DNA from: Porogramme epimiltina
Lineage: Eukaryota > Basidiomycota > Agaricomycetes > Polyporales > Polyporaceae
Assembly: GCA_900155495.1 (NCBI GenBank)
Contig: FTLJ01000512.1
Coordinates: 1 to 64,000 of the forward strand
Direction of reading: 5' to 3'
Length of the DNA stretch: 64,000 nucleotides
In this document: positions 51,475 through 62,500 of the stretch, piece by piece
Numbering within the stretch: the first letter of the stretch is position 1
Layout: each line of letters begins with the position of its first letter
Position numbers and translations under genes: made by a program
Notes under the pieces: model-generated
The model's database searches: none
The model's input: only the letters and a program-made list of their open reading frames with translations
Told to the model about the DNA's origin: nothing

Positions 51475-54400
51475 GAGAAATAAGTTTAAGTCGTAGATAT
51501 AACACGCACTGGCATCGCTTTAGGGGTAGGCAGTAACCCTAAGGCTAGATGTGGGTAAAGACAGAGTTGAACAAGAAAACACGACGCACAAATCTGTACT
51601 GATTGTCTGCAGCGTGTTGATGTGGGGATGGATGACCGCTGGCTCCCTCCTGATCCTGAGGGTGGGGAAGGACGTGGTGGTAGATATGACCACGAAATCT
51701 GGGGGTGCAACTCGATGTTTACGGTGATCGGAGGCTGACTGACAGGTCGCCGCCCGCCTCATGGTTTGAGAAAATGTGCCAGCCTCACTCCATGCGCATA
51801 ATCTTGGTCGAGTTAGAAATCGTGCTGGTCACTAAATTTGGAGCTCCTGTGCGCTCTACTACACAAGCTTCCGCACAGTCATATCAGTATATACTTCCAG
51901 TCCAATGTGGATTTCAACGCACCTGAATACTAAAAGCATTTTTCTTGACCTGCCAGGAAGTACAGTCAGAGACCTTAAAAGGCATCAATATGCCGCGTGA
52001 GGGGGTGGCAGAAACACGCGTCTGGAGACAGAAGAGAAAACGAGGATTCTGCAGGGATGTAGGTTCCGAGGAGTAGGTCATGAAACGGCAGTTGGGGGGG
52101 TCGTAAAGAAGATGGGTGAAAACGGCCGTGTTGCGCCACCGCCTCGGAGTTGGAACTGGCGGAGTCGCATCCTCTCCGACACCCCCTGACCACCCCGTTG
52201 ACTCCTTGTTTTCGTCCTTTTCCTTGCGTTGCATCACCACGGGCCTGGGAAGACATGCGTTCTACCGAAAACCTCTGATCATCGACGCGGCTCTCTTGCG
52301 TAACACAAGCCATGTTTTCCTCCGCCCCCAACCTCGACGCCATCGATGAGGTTAGCTCGGCGGCAATATCAAGAACAAATCCTGGCCCCTGTCCTCGTGT
52401 TCTGTTGCGCACACGACGGGAAACCTCCGGAAGGGAGAGGCAGTATTGCGGGAGCAGCGAGCAGACAGGGAGACGTTGTAGAAGCCGTACGTCCAGTATT
52501 CCATTCCGCGCCTGCATCGTGTAGTCATATTTTGTATCAGATCCATGTTTCCGCCCGTGTTCCACCTGTTTGCCACCACTGACCTTCATTTCATCTCCTG
52601 GGCCGCCGCAAGACCTACGCGCGGCGCTGTATTTCCTACAAGCCGGGTTTCTCTTGCCGTGTTGGAAACAAACACGAGGCTCGCGGCACAAGTCTGGCAA
52701 CGCCTTCCCCATTTCATCAACAAATGGCACCTTGTTTTTCCCGGAGAGGATCAGCAAACTGTTATAATCGATGATCGCTAGGACAAGCATAGGTGCCACC
52801 CCGAGGTCGGAAGCATGGGGCGGTGGGCTTAAAAGGAGAGGGTCCTCGCACCTGTGAGGGACTAAACTACGCCTCTTCCACCTTCTCCTCGTCGACCATC
52901 ATCAAGCCCCACAGTAGAAGGCGCCACAACGAGGCGTACAGTCACATCATTGGCATCTTGGAGGTTGCCGAGATTGCAATGCTGGTGCGTAGCCCTCGTC
53001 ACTCGAGAACCAGATTGGGAGGAAAGACTGTGCGCACGCGTTCTGAGATGATCCAATGTTCTGGTTCTTCCTTCACATGTACACGAATTCAAACCCTAAC
53101 GGTAGGGCGTGAGTTCGGGTACATACCATGAGAATGGAAGAGCCAGACCATGGTTTGACCTCAGACGTTCACCGCACATTAGGAGCAAGTTGTCGTGTAG
53201 AACTCGACTTACTGGCGACCTCCTCAGCGCACGCTCCAACCTCGAGCCATGTCGTAACCTCTATCATTCATTTTGGATGCCTTAGGGGTGTCCGCGAGGC
53301 TTAGTGCTTGATTGGGCCTTTAGGGATCGAGTGGTGCGTCTGCTTGACGACCATTGGGAGTGAGTGGACGGATCATAAGGCTTTGTTGGGCGTGCGGTAT
53401 CCGCAGGTCAGATTGGCTCTCCAATGAGATACCTTCTGATCCGGTGCGCCGCCAGCTCGCCGTAAGGACTTGGTATAGCTGTTCTCAACATGTCTCAGCG
53501 TCTTGCCAACCGCAAATGCGACTGTACGCCCACCTTAAGGCTGATGGCAGAGCGCAGCTTCTCTTAAGTGCGCGCACGTAGAGGTGGTGAACCAAGCACC
53601 ATAGTTTCCGCCCTCGATGCTGATTTACACGTGAGGCTGAGATGAAGGAGAGTCCCCGGTGGCTACGAGGACGAGGATGTAGACGCTTACCCACCGGCAG
53701 AGCTTAGCGCGTACGTAACTCGCTTCTTGATTGCACGCTCGCTCTCACACGACCCTCTCTCTTCCCCATTGCATCAGGCTAACCAGATTCCCATCTCGCT
53801 GTCTGCGTCTCGCTCGGGACCCTCATGCTTAGTCTATCTGACACCGCCTACCCGGCTTTAGTCAACGACTCCGATATCCGCAGCTTCATGGGCAGTCTAG
53901 ACTTATCGCGTCGCATGGTCTGAGGTCCAAGGTATGCATCTCCGCGGGTTTATGTTCATCTTAAACATTCGCAGCTCCGAAAATAAGCAATGTCGTCGCC
54001 ACTTGCGTATGTGACGTACCAAAGCGGACTCTCAATGTGGATGCGGTAGGGAAGCATTTCACCATTGGCAGTTCGAATAGGTGAGCTCTCTATTATGATG
54101 AGGTTATCTCCCGCAGAAGTTGATGGATGAGGTTCTCAGGTTCTAGCGTCCTTCTCAACCCACCAGCAACCTTACGTCACAGGAACGGGCCAGCCACCTA
54201 TAGCGCACTACCTTTGACAGGAGCGTAGATCGGGCAGCGCCATATGGTTCAAGCCCTATCGCACCATCGTCCATTCGTAGGCTTGGGGTATGAGGTCTCA
54301 CAACCATCGGAATTAACTAGCGCAGCGCAACCAAGACGACACCATTTCGTGCCCAAGAACCGACAGTAATTGGTTTTTCATTGTCGCGAGTGTCATTCCT

Positions 54401-54561
54401 GGCAGTATTGTTTCCGATAGCTATAGTACATGAATATACACGACTCATTGGCCGGACTCGACGGAGTCACACATAATGCTCCAACGCTCATCATTACTGG
54501 TGCACAACCATCCACTTCGATCAGCTAACGCAACGCGCATGGCCTTCGCGTCCCAACCGAA
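51475..54561. other. Gene-poor 3 kb stretch
   Basis: No gene can be supported. A 274-codon minus-strand frame (51975-52799) and a possible small plus-strand exon (from 52311, ATG to a GTTAGC donor) are the only candidates. Neither has motifs, and codon use looks unlike neighbouring genes. The part beyond 53.1 kb is AT-richer and empty. Confidence 0.4.
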
Positions 54562-55982
54562 CTAGGCCTTGCCGCTCAGCTCGCGCTCAATCCGCACGAT
54601 CTCCTGGGTGTGAGGGTGTTCCCAGAGCGCTGCCACCGCCTCAGCCTCGATGGGAGGCAGCGGCCGACGCGGGTTGCCGCCGTAGCCGTACAGCTTCTCA
54701 AGAAGCGCCTTCGTGCCAGCGATGCTTGCCTTAGCAATCGTGAAGTCCGCGCGGGCGGCGATGCCCTGCAGGCGCTGCGCCTCCGGCAAGAGGGAGGGGT
54801 CCTTTCGGCTGGCCTCGGAGATCTCGAACAGCTTGTGGAGCGTGTGCTGTGGGCGCGAGGCGATGTCAGATGAGCGTCAGCCGAAGGAGCGGAGCACAGA
54901 GAGGGCCGTTCACTCACGGGAGCAACATTCCCGAGGCCGGTAATAGCGCCGTCTGCGTTCACGAAGGTTGTCGGGAGAACGAAATCCACGAAGCCGCCGA
55001 GCACGAGGAACGGTGCGTCAGGATTGAGGCGCGGGTGCGCCGAGTCGAATGATGGGTCGGACACGGTGGCGCAGATCCGTGTGAGCTTGCCTACATTTCC
55101 GCACCTGCAGGGCACATGTGGCGCCACCCGCGAGGAGAAGGGGAGGTCATTTAATCGCTGGTACAGAGAAGCAGAAGAGGGGACGCACGTGAGCTTCACA
55201 CCCGCGAGGTTGGGGCACTCCATGGCCAGCTCGGTGATGGCGTCGGAGTCGAGGTCTATGCCGCCGGCCGCACCAGGATCTGCCGTATATGATCCGTTAG
55301 CATCTGCATGGGCACAGCGGAGGCAATAGAAGGAAGGCGCGGGGCCGGACGGCAAGGCGAAACCCAGGACGCGTGGAGGCATCCGGCCTTACGGGGAGAG
55401 AGGGGCGCACGTACAGTTATAGATCATCACAGGGATGGGGCTCTTGGCAGCGACCTCTATCCAAAACGCCTTGAGGGCCTTTGCGTTTCCAGCGAGGGCG
55501 CCTGCAAAGTAACCGCTGCAGATGACAATCGCGCAATCTGCGCCAGCAGCAGCGGCCTCCTTGCTCAGTTCAATTGTTTCTCTTGTCGAGCCAGCGCCTG
55601 TGCCAGCGATGATGGGCATGGTAGCGAACCCAGCGTCGTCGAGGGCGGAACGGGCGGCTTTGATGAGGGTGACACGTTCGCTGTGAGACAGGTGGTGTGC
55701 CTCGCCCATGGAGCCGGCGATAACGGGTCGAACGCCCGCCTTAGCAAGGCGGAGAACATGTGAGGTGAAGGTTGGAACATCTGAGCCACGGGCGAGGAAT
55801 TAGCCATTTGATACGCGACAGGAGTACTACTATCATGTGCGCTTACCCAAGTCCTCCGTCTCAGCGTCGAAGAACGACGGTATAGGTGCATAAATTCCGG
55901 CAGTAAGAGGTCGCGAGACTTTCGGGGCACCATTTGTCCCGTTAGTGTGCGTACCATTAACCCCATTTGTGTGATCGGACAT
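54562..55982 (-). CDS. DapA/DHDPS-superfamily class I aldolase
   Basis: Five exons close in frame: 55982-55847, 55780-55415, 55279-55189, 55104-54918, 54846-54562 (354 aa). The TIM-barrel has AGSMGEAHHLSHSER (the GTTGE-type substrate motif), PVMIYNYPG (Tyr 166) and AGVKLT with the Schiff-base Lys 196. The loop after YNxP lacks the Arg of the PxRT motif that binds lysine-pathway substrate in true DapA. Fungi make lysine by the aminoadipate route, so this is more likely an aldolase such as 2-keto-3-deoxy-L-rhamnonate or galactonate aldolase, or 4-hydroxy-2-oxoglutarate aldolase. The N-terminus is an Asn/Gly/Thr-rich cytosolic leader with no targeting signal. The substrate is not decided by sequence alone. 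Confidence 0.9.
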
Positions 55983-56872
55983 TGTAGTCGTGGAAAAGAT
56001 ATGGGAGTGGGACTAGAGGGGAATGTGGAAGGGTTGCGACGCAAGGAAGCGAAGGAGGCTCGATATTTGAGGGCCCGAGGGGATGTATTGGCGAGATGGC
56101 CCGTGGCGGCCCGTCGGCCCGGAGCGCAGCCTAACTCCGTCGGCCCGCGGGGCGTCCCGCGATTTACCGGCGACCGCCCTCGGGGTCTTCTGTTGGATAT
56201 CCTTAATCATTCTGCCGTGTCGGATAACAAACGGAACCCACAAACTCACTGCACGGCTGCAAACAGTGCTGGTTGAAATGAACGGGGTCCGACTGTGTCC
56301 TGAGATAAGTTACAGTCCAAAGCGGTGTATAAGTAAGCATATCATCCCCTATTGGAAGCCGAAGGACACTTAGGTAAAGGTGAAAGTGGTAACTGATCCT
56401 GCTGATGTACGTCGGAATCGAGTGATGAACGTGTAGTTTGTGGCGACGTACGCACGACGAATGTCACTGACTTGGAATGCACTCTCGACGTGAAGTGGCC
56501 ACGATAGTGGTAGTTGTCTCGTGGACAACGCGGGGTGCCAACTTGACGGCCCACGGAGCGCCGCGTCGCTGCAAGTGGGAGCGCATTGAACGAGAAGGCC
56601 GAGATAGCTGAAGTTCGTACTCACCAATGTGACCACAGGCGTCGAACGACTTGCCACGAGATGCGGAATGAGGCTAGCAGGGAAGAAACACTACAACGCT
56701 TCAACTTTATCACAGCGGGCACGGCGGTCATCGGGCCAGAGAACCGATCATACGAAGCATGTTTCGTCACCATATCTCTACAATGTTATAGCTTCGTTGA
56801 TAGATTAATGCAACATAGAGGTCACGGGATTAGAAGCACTCACCTAAGCTAAGTACAGGGTAACAGTGCACC
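55983..56872. other. Intergenic, no gene seen
   Basis: Upstream region of the aldolase and 3' flank of the next leftward gene. No coding signal. Confidence 0.45.
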
Positions 56873-58720
56873 TTATGAGTCGAATTTCACCACCTGCTCC
56901 CCCGCGCCGCGCTCGATCTTCAGGAGCCGTTTAGCTACACATCCGTATAATGGTTTCGTGACAGCGCTTCCACCCAACAGCCCGGCACCAGTGTCGGCAC
57001 CTACGCTGACGGCCTTCGCAGAGAGGGATTCCTTCAACGCTCGAAGAGTGAGGGAATGCGAGGGGGCGCCGAGGAGGGCGAGGAGCATATGCGCCGTCAG
57101 GACCTGCTGGGCCGTTGGTGCTGAATTGGAGCCTGGGGGAGCAGCCAAAGAAGAGAAGCTAGAAGCTGATGGCGAAGCGGGCGTAGGAGTATGGGAAGAG
57201 AGTTCCCGAAGGTATGCCCTATGACAGCGTCAGGACGATAGAAGCAAACAGAGTAGGAGGCTAATACGAACATTGTTTCTTTGGCGCGAGGAGGTCTACT
57301 TTTATTCGTACTCTTACCAAGAGCGTCGAATGGGTTTCCAGGCATTATTATCTCACCAACCGTTGCCCATATCTTCTCCTACCGTTCTACTTTAGCGCGC
57401 TGTTACTCCAGATTGCCACAGATGCTTACCACGATGCGTTCCAACTCTGTTGTGACCTTCACTTTCTGGCGACCGTGTGGCGTGGCGGTTGTCCCTGATT
57501 GAGTTTCTTGAGCCGGAAGCGAGGTCACAAACTTGGAATCATCCAAGCCATCGATAGTCAACCCTTCGACACTCTCGTCGATCGAAGGCTCCGACTGCGT
57601 CCGCCCGAAATTCACTGTTGGTTCCGCAGTTTCGTCGATGTCGCCAAGAGCTTCATCCACTTCGTCTTCATCTGCGACATCTTCCTCCGGCAACTCGTCA
57701 GGAGGGGCACGAGTCTCAAGCAGAGCAGCACGCTTCTTCAGACCAGCGACTGGGGTGCCAAATGAAGTAGTTGAGACGTTCGCCAAGTCGACCTCCTCGT
57801 CCATCAGGGATTCGCCAGTAAAATGGAGCGTCCGACCAGCTGCCCCGGGGGTGTCCCAAAACGAAGCTTCACGGTCGTCGGGAGGCGATGTTTGAGGTTC
57901 GAAGGAGTGGGCCTTTGAGTGGCGCCTTGCTTTGAGAGGCGGGCGGATACGCTTCTTCTCCAGCTCTTCTTTCTGGACGTGTTCTCAGGGTGTGACATGG
58001 GAGAGCGTAACCAACGCAGTTTGACTTACACGCTTCTTCAAAGAATTAATCTGAGCGTGAAGCTCGGAGATCTGACGCTCCTCCTCTTTGATGGCTGATT
58101 TAGGCGATCGTGAAGGCGGTTCATCTGGTTCTGCATCTGGATGCTAAACTTAGAGGTTGGAATAGATCTTGTCTTCGAACGATCAACTTACTTGCTGCAG
58201 CTGCTCGCTCAGGCTATATATACTTTCTCTAACTTCTTCCAGACGCGAAACTATTTGTACAGCTTGATCAGCTGCTCGTGGCATTGGCCGGATCGACTGA
58301 CTACTTTCTTGAGCTTTCTATGAGCTCGAGACAAGCTAAAACTTACTAGCGATCCAAGTACTTCAAGGCCGCGTTTGCATACACCTCAGGCTCGTGCTCT
58401 CGAGGGGCGCGCGACCCCCCTGCCTTTCCATACTTCGATGATGGAGGCTTGCGTAGCGGGGTGGCACCTAAGAACTCGACACGTGCGATCTCCACATTAC
58501 TGGGCTCTACATCCGCGACAGCTGGTTGTGATGGTTGTACAAGGGTGAATAGGCCAATCTCCGAAGGGTCTATGTCTCGTATTGTATCCCCTAGGGACGC
58601 ACGAAGAACGGCGTGCACAAAAGGGCCGGGTATAGGACTGTTGTCTGGTGGGGCGGCTGCAGCACGGATGGACTTGGCGCATATTGTGAGTCGATCAACA
58701 TATTCTACTAGACTTGTCAT
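56873..58720 (-). CDS. Coiled-coil protein, N-terminus like DASH subunit Spc34 (tentative)
   Basis: Five exons join cleanly: 58720-58347, 58300-58192, 58143-58030, 57972-57430, 57378-57318. The last exon ends at 56873. Its acceptor is unclear: the best-looking site (TCATAG at about 57219) puts the rest out of frame by one, whereas an acceptor at 57165 restores it and gives about 498 aa. The N-terminus reads GPFVHAVLRASLGDTIRDID and EIGLFTLV, which by eye resembles Spc34 of the DASH/Dam1 kinetochore ring. Coiled coil follows (about 130-200), then an acidic region and a helical C-terminus. If Spc34, it couples kinetochores to microtubules. The length exceeds yeast Spc34 (295 aa), and the C-terminal part is not recognised. 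An upstream in-frame ATG at 58837 is an alternative start. Confidence 0.5.
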
Positions 58721-59578
58721 GGATATGTTTTTGAAGGGCAGATGTGGGAAACGAAGTGAACGGAAGCCGAGTGAAGGATATGAGTACACGGAGGAGGACA
58801 AGAAGGAGCGCTGCTGCACGGTAACGCGTATCAACATGTAAACGCGTTTGAGCCTGCCCTGAGGTGTTCACGTGATGTGACGTTATTGTAGTGATTTAGA
58901 GACCCGAGCTTTATAGAAATGATAAGGAGAAAGCCGAATGGAATAACGGGGTTGTGCGCCGGCCGCTAGACGTTCGATGGCTCTCTTCACGGTGTTGTCG
59001 TTTTGCACGCACCCTTCGGCCATGGAGTGTTTACGGCGCTCTGATAGTGACGTTTAGCCTGTGCACAACCTGTGTTGATCCTACTCGGAAGTCCATTAGA
59101 GAGCTGTGTATCGCCAATTGTCGGACGAAGTTGCTCAGCTGTTGGATGCGGTGACATGTGGACCATCTTCTCTAACTTGTACGAGCAGTCGAGTGTTTTC
59201 CAGTGCAGCACTGTGTTAGAAGATTGTTGAAGCCGCCCAAGTATCCAATTCATCGCGGACTTCTTGATGGTGATGCTCCTGAGTATGGTGATGAAAAGAG
59301 AGCAACCGCGACGTAGTCTCCCTCCCACCTTCCCACCTTCCTCATCTGCCACCCAGAGCACCGAACGCTCCCCTTCCGGTACGTAGCGTACCATAGACCC
59401 CCAAGCCGCAGGCTCTGAAGGCATCCCTACCTATATACTTTAGCCTCTCTCTATCTTCCGGCGTCAACAAATATAGCGCTAATTCTCACTGTCTTCATCG
59501 CCGCTCGCTTCCCCCCCGAAACCATCGTCATCCTCCCCTGATTGCTCCTTACCAAGGCACGAGCACCCTACGCTCGCC
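58721..59578. other. Divergent promoter region
   Basis: It separates the leftward coiled-coil gene from the rightward DOCK gene. No gene seen; TATATA at 59432-59437 serves the DOCK gene. Confidence 0.5.
59432..59437 (+). promoter_or_regulatory. TATA box of the DOCK-family gene
   Basis: TATATA, about 145 bp before the ATG at 59579, followed by pyrimidine-rich sequence. Confidence 0.45.
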
Positions 59579-62500
59579 ATGACTGGCACGCTCGGCCAGC
59601 GTAAAGGCGTCTGGGAACCTCTCCCGCTCATCATCTACGGCTACGCGGTTCACCCACTCTCCCCGGTCAACCGACGAGACACCAAGCTTTCAAGCCGCAC
59701 ACATATTTCCACCTGGACCGACGCCTCTGGTGACGAGCATCTTGTGCACAGAGATGTTGTGTCACTGGAAGTAGGAGACAACGTTTACGCGTTCGAGAAA
59801 TACACGCCGAGGGACAAGGAGGTCGAGGGAGTGTGGTACCGCGGGTGAGTACATTTCCATCCCTCGCATTCTCTTTAGAGGGGCCCCAGCGTTGGCCTCT
59901 GCCTTTCAACCTTTTACTTTCTGTCGTTGAGCGACATGGGTTGAGGACGTAAGAGATAAATTCCCCCATGGTATCACCGTCCTCCGTGGCCCATGAGGGC
60001 TTATTGCACTACGGTGCTCAATCGCTGCTTTGCTGCTTTGGCGAGGGACACCCTTTTATTATAATTCTGAACGCCCTCGAGGGATGCTCGGTGACTCCTT
60101 GGGCATCCATTTTACTGTAGCCTTTTACGGTCGCATTGTCTTCTTCATGCTAACTGCATGTATGTCAACGTAGATATGTCGTATGCACGTCTCGCAGGCC
60201 GCAAGTCAACTGGTCAATGTCTGTGGACCCATCGACTTCAAGCTCCAGAAACTTGACTCGTGCGGATGAGCTTCAGCAAGTCTTCATTGGCATCTTCCCA
60301 GCTTCGCATATCTTCGTCCGTGACCAGGTTTCGGATGCGGAGGGACGCTTGACGGAGCTCTTCAATGCCCTCAACAGCCCGGCAGACGGCCGCACGTCTG
60401 AGGAGGTCTTTGCCAGCTGGAACAAATCTATGAGGGAGATGGACCCAGTGCGTGAAGAAGACGAGGATAACGACACAGCGACTCGTAAGTCGTTCAAGCT
60501 CACCCCCCCTCCCGACCAAGCACCGTCTACGCGGGCTCGTCTTCCTGTCTATCCGGCAAGCATTCGATCTGCATCTCCGACCGAATCACAATTCAACAAG
60601 CCCATTCCACCTCGTCCTACTCTCACGTCTGGAGACGACACCCTCTCAGGTTCGGAACAGCCTATTGTCGACGAGATTGCGTCCGCGCTCAGAGAATGGC
60701 ACGCTCTCATGTTCCAATACCTCGCCCAAAGAGACTATCGGCTCTTCAACGTCGTCCGCGAAAACATCGAAGCTTTGCATCTCGGGCGCCGCCAGCTTCT
60801 ATCCCAGACACTCAGCTACGAGGAGACCGTCAACCTTCGCCGAGAATGTGTCGCTCGCCTCGTATCGGGAAACCTCCTCCAGGGCCTCGACGTGATAGTT
60901 CGCCATCCGTCCTGGGGAGGACTGGTCAACGTAGACGTCGAGGGTGAAATTGACCAACGCAGTTGGATGAGCGCAGTCCGTATGTATGCGCTTCAGGCCT
61001 ACCTTTCCCACATGGACATGCCTCCGGCGCCGAACTCCCCGTACAAGCTTCCCACAATCAACGGATCCATTGACTACACTATTCCCGCGCCCACCCCGGT
61101 ACCTTTATCGGCGTCTGGCCACTCCCAATTTCCGGATCTCCCGCGCCCCAGGGGCCACTCTAGACTCATAGGGTCGCTCTCTCCCTCGTACCCCCCACAG
61201 CCCAAGGCGAAGTTTTACCATGTCTTCCTCGACCTGCGCGCTTTTGTAGCCTCACCGTGTGCTCCGGGTGAGACGGCGGAACTGTTCTTTTCCCTCTATA
61301 ACAAAGCCGACTCCCGCTTCGTCTCCGAAGAGTTCTGTGCCATCCTGAACCACAACGGCGTCCTCGCTCGTGATCCATCTGCTCGTATTCGCACACTCTT
61401 TACCGACCTTGTCCAATCGGACGCGCAGGATCCTATCTACCTGGTATGCAAGATCGTCAGGAATGGCTCGATGAAGATGGGTGGTCTTGGTTCGATCTCG
61501 GAGAATAGGCACACTATCATAGGTGGCTCGTTCAACCCGACTGAGTCTTACAACGGCCGCAACTCGACCTCTGGGGATAGTCCTCAGCAATTCCGTAGGC
61601 CATTCGGCTGCGCCGTCCTCGAGCTCACGCAGTTGAGCGCCATGGCCGCGGAGCAGACCGAAGTATCATCCACGCGAGAACATACTATGCCTATCTACGT
61701 CCCCACAAACGAGACGACATTCTCAATGCTACACCAAGATATCCTGAACCATAATGTGCGTGAGTACGAGAAGTCGCCGAGGTATGTTGATTGTTCGTCC
61801 CACAATGAGAGCTCCAGGCTAACTTGCGCTAGGGCTGAGATGTTGGCCGTGTCGATCAAGATTTTCTACGGCGACTCGGAGACTGTTGTCAAGGAGCACT
61901 CGTCCTTGCTTCAAGATGCGCCTCTCAGCCTCCGCCTCGGCTTCCCCGACGTCGTGTTTCCTGGGGACGTCCGCAACGAGCTTTACATCAAATTGTGGAG
62001 TGGAGATTTCACTGCCTCACAGAGCACTAGCGCAAGGCGGAACGTCACGAGCCTAGGACGAGGGCAAGTCACTGGCAATGTGCAGGTTACTATGGAGGTC
62101 AGAAACCAAGAAGGAAGGATGATCGACCGTGCAATCTCCCAATGCAGCGGCGAGCCGGAGATGGCGCAGTGGCATTCCATGGTCTTCCAGCGCACTACGC
62201 AACCACACTTCGGCGAACTTGTCAAGCTCCGTTTGCCACTTCAAGGAGCCCAGCAGTGGCATCTCTTCTTCACCTTCCGACAGCGTAACTCAAGAGAACG
62301 CTCTTCAAGCCGTAACGATACATCCGAGCGCCCCTTCGCATTTGCGTATCTTCCCCTCTTCCCCGATGGTCGTGCGTTCTTGGAGGATGGCAGCCACACC
62401 CTCATTCTTTACAAGGCCGGCCACCTTACCCAGATCACGCCGGACATGTACCTCAACGCGACACCATGGCTCCCCGTTAACCAGCGTCCCGACCAAGTAT

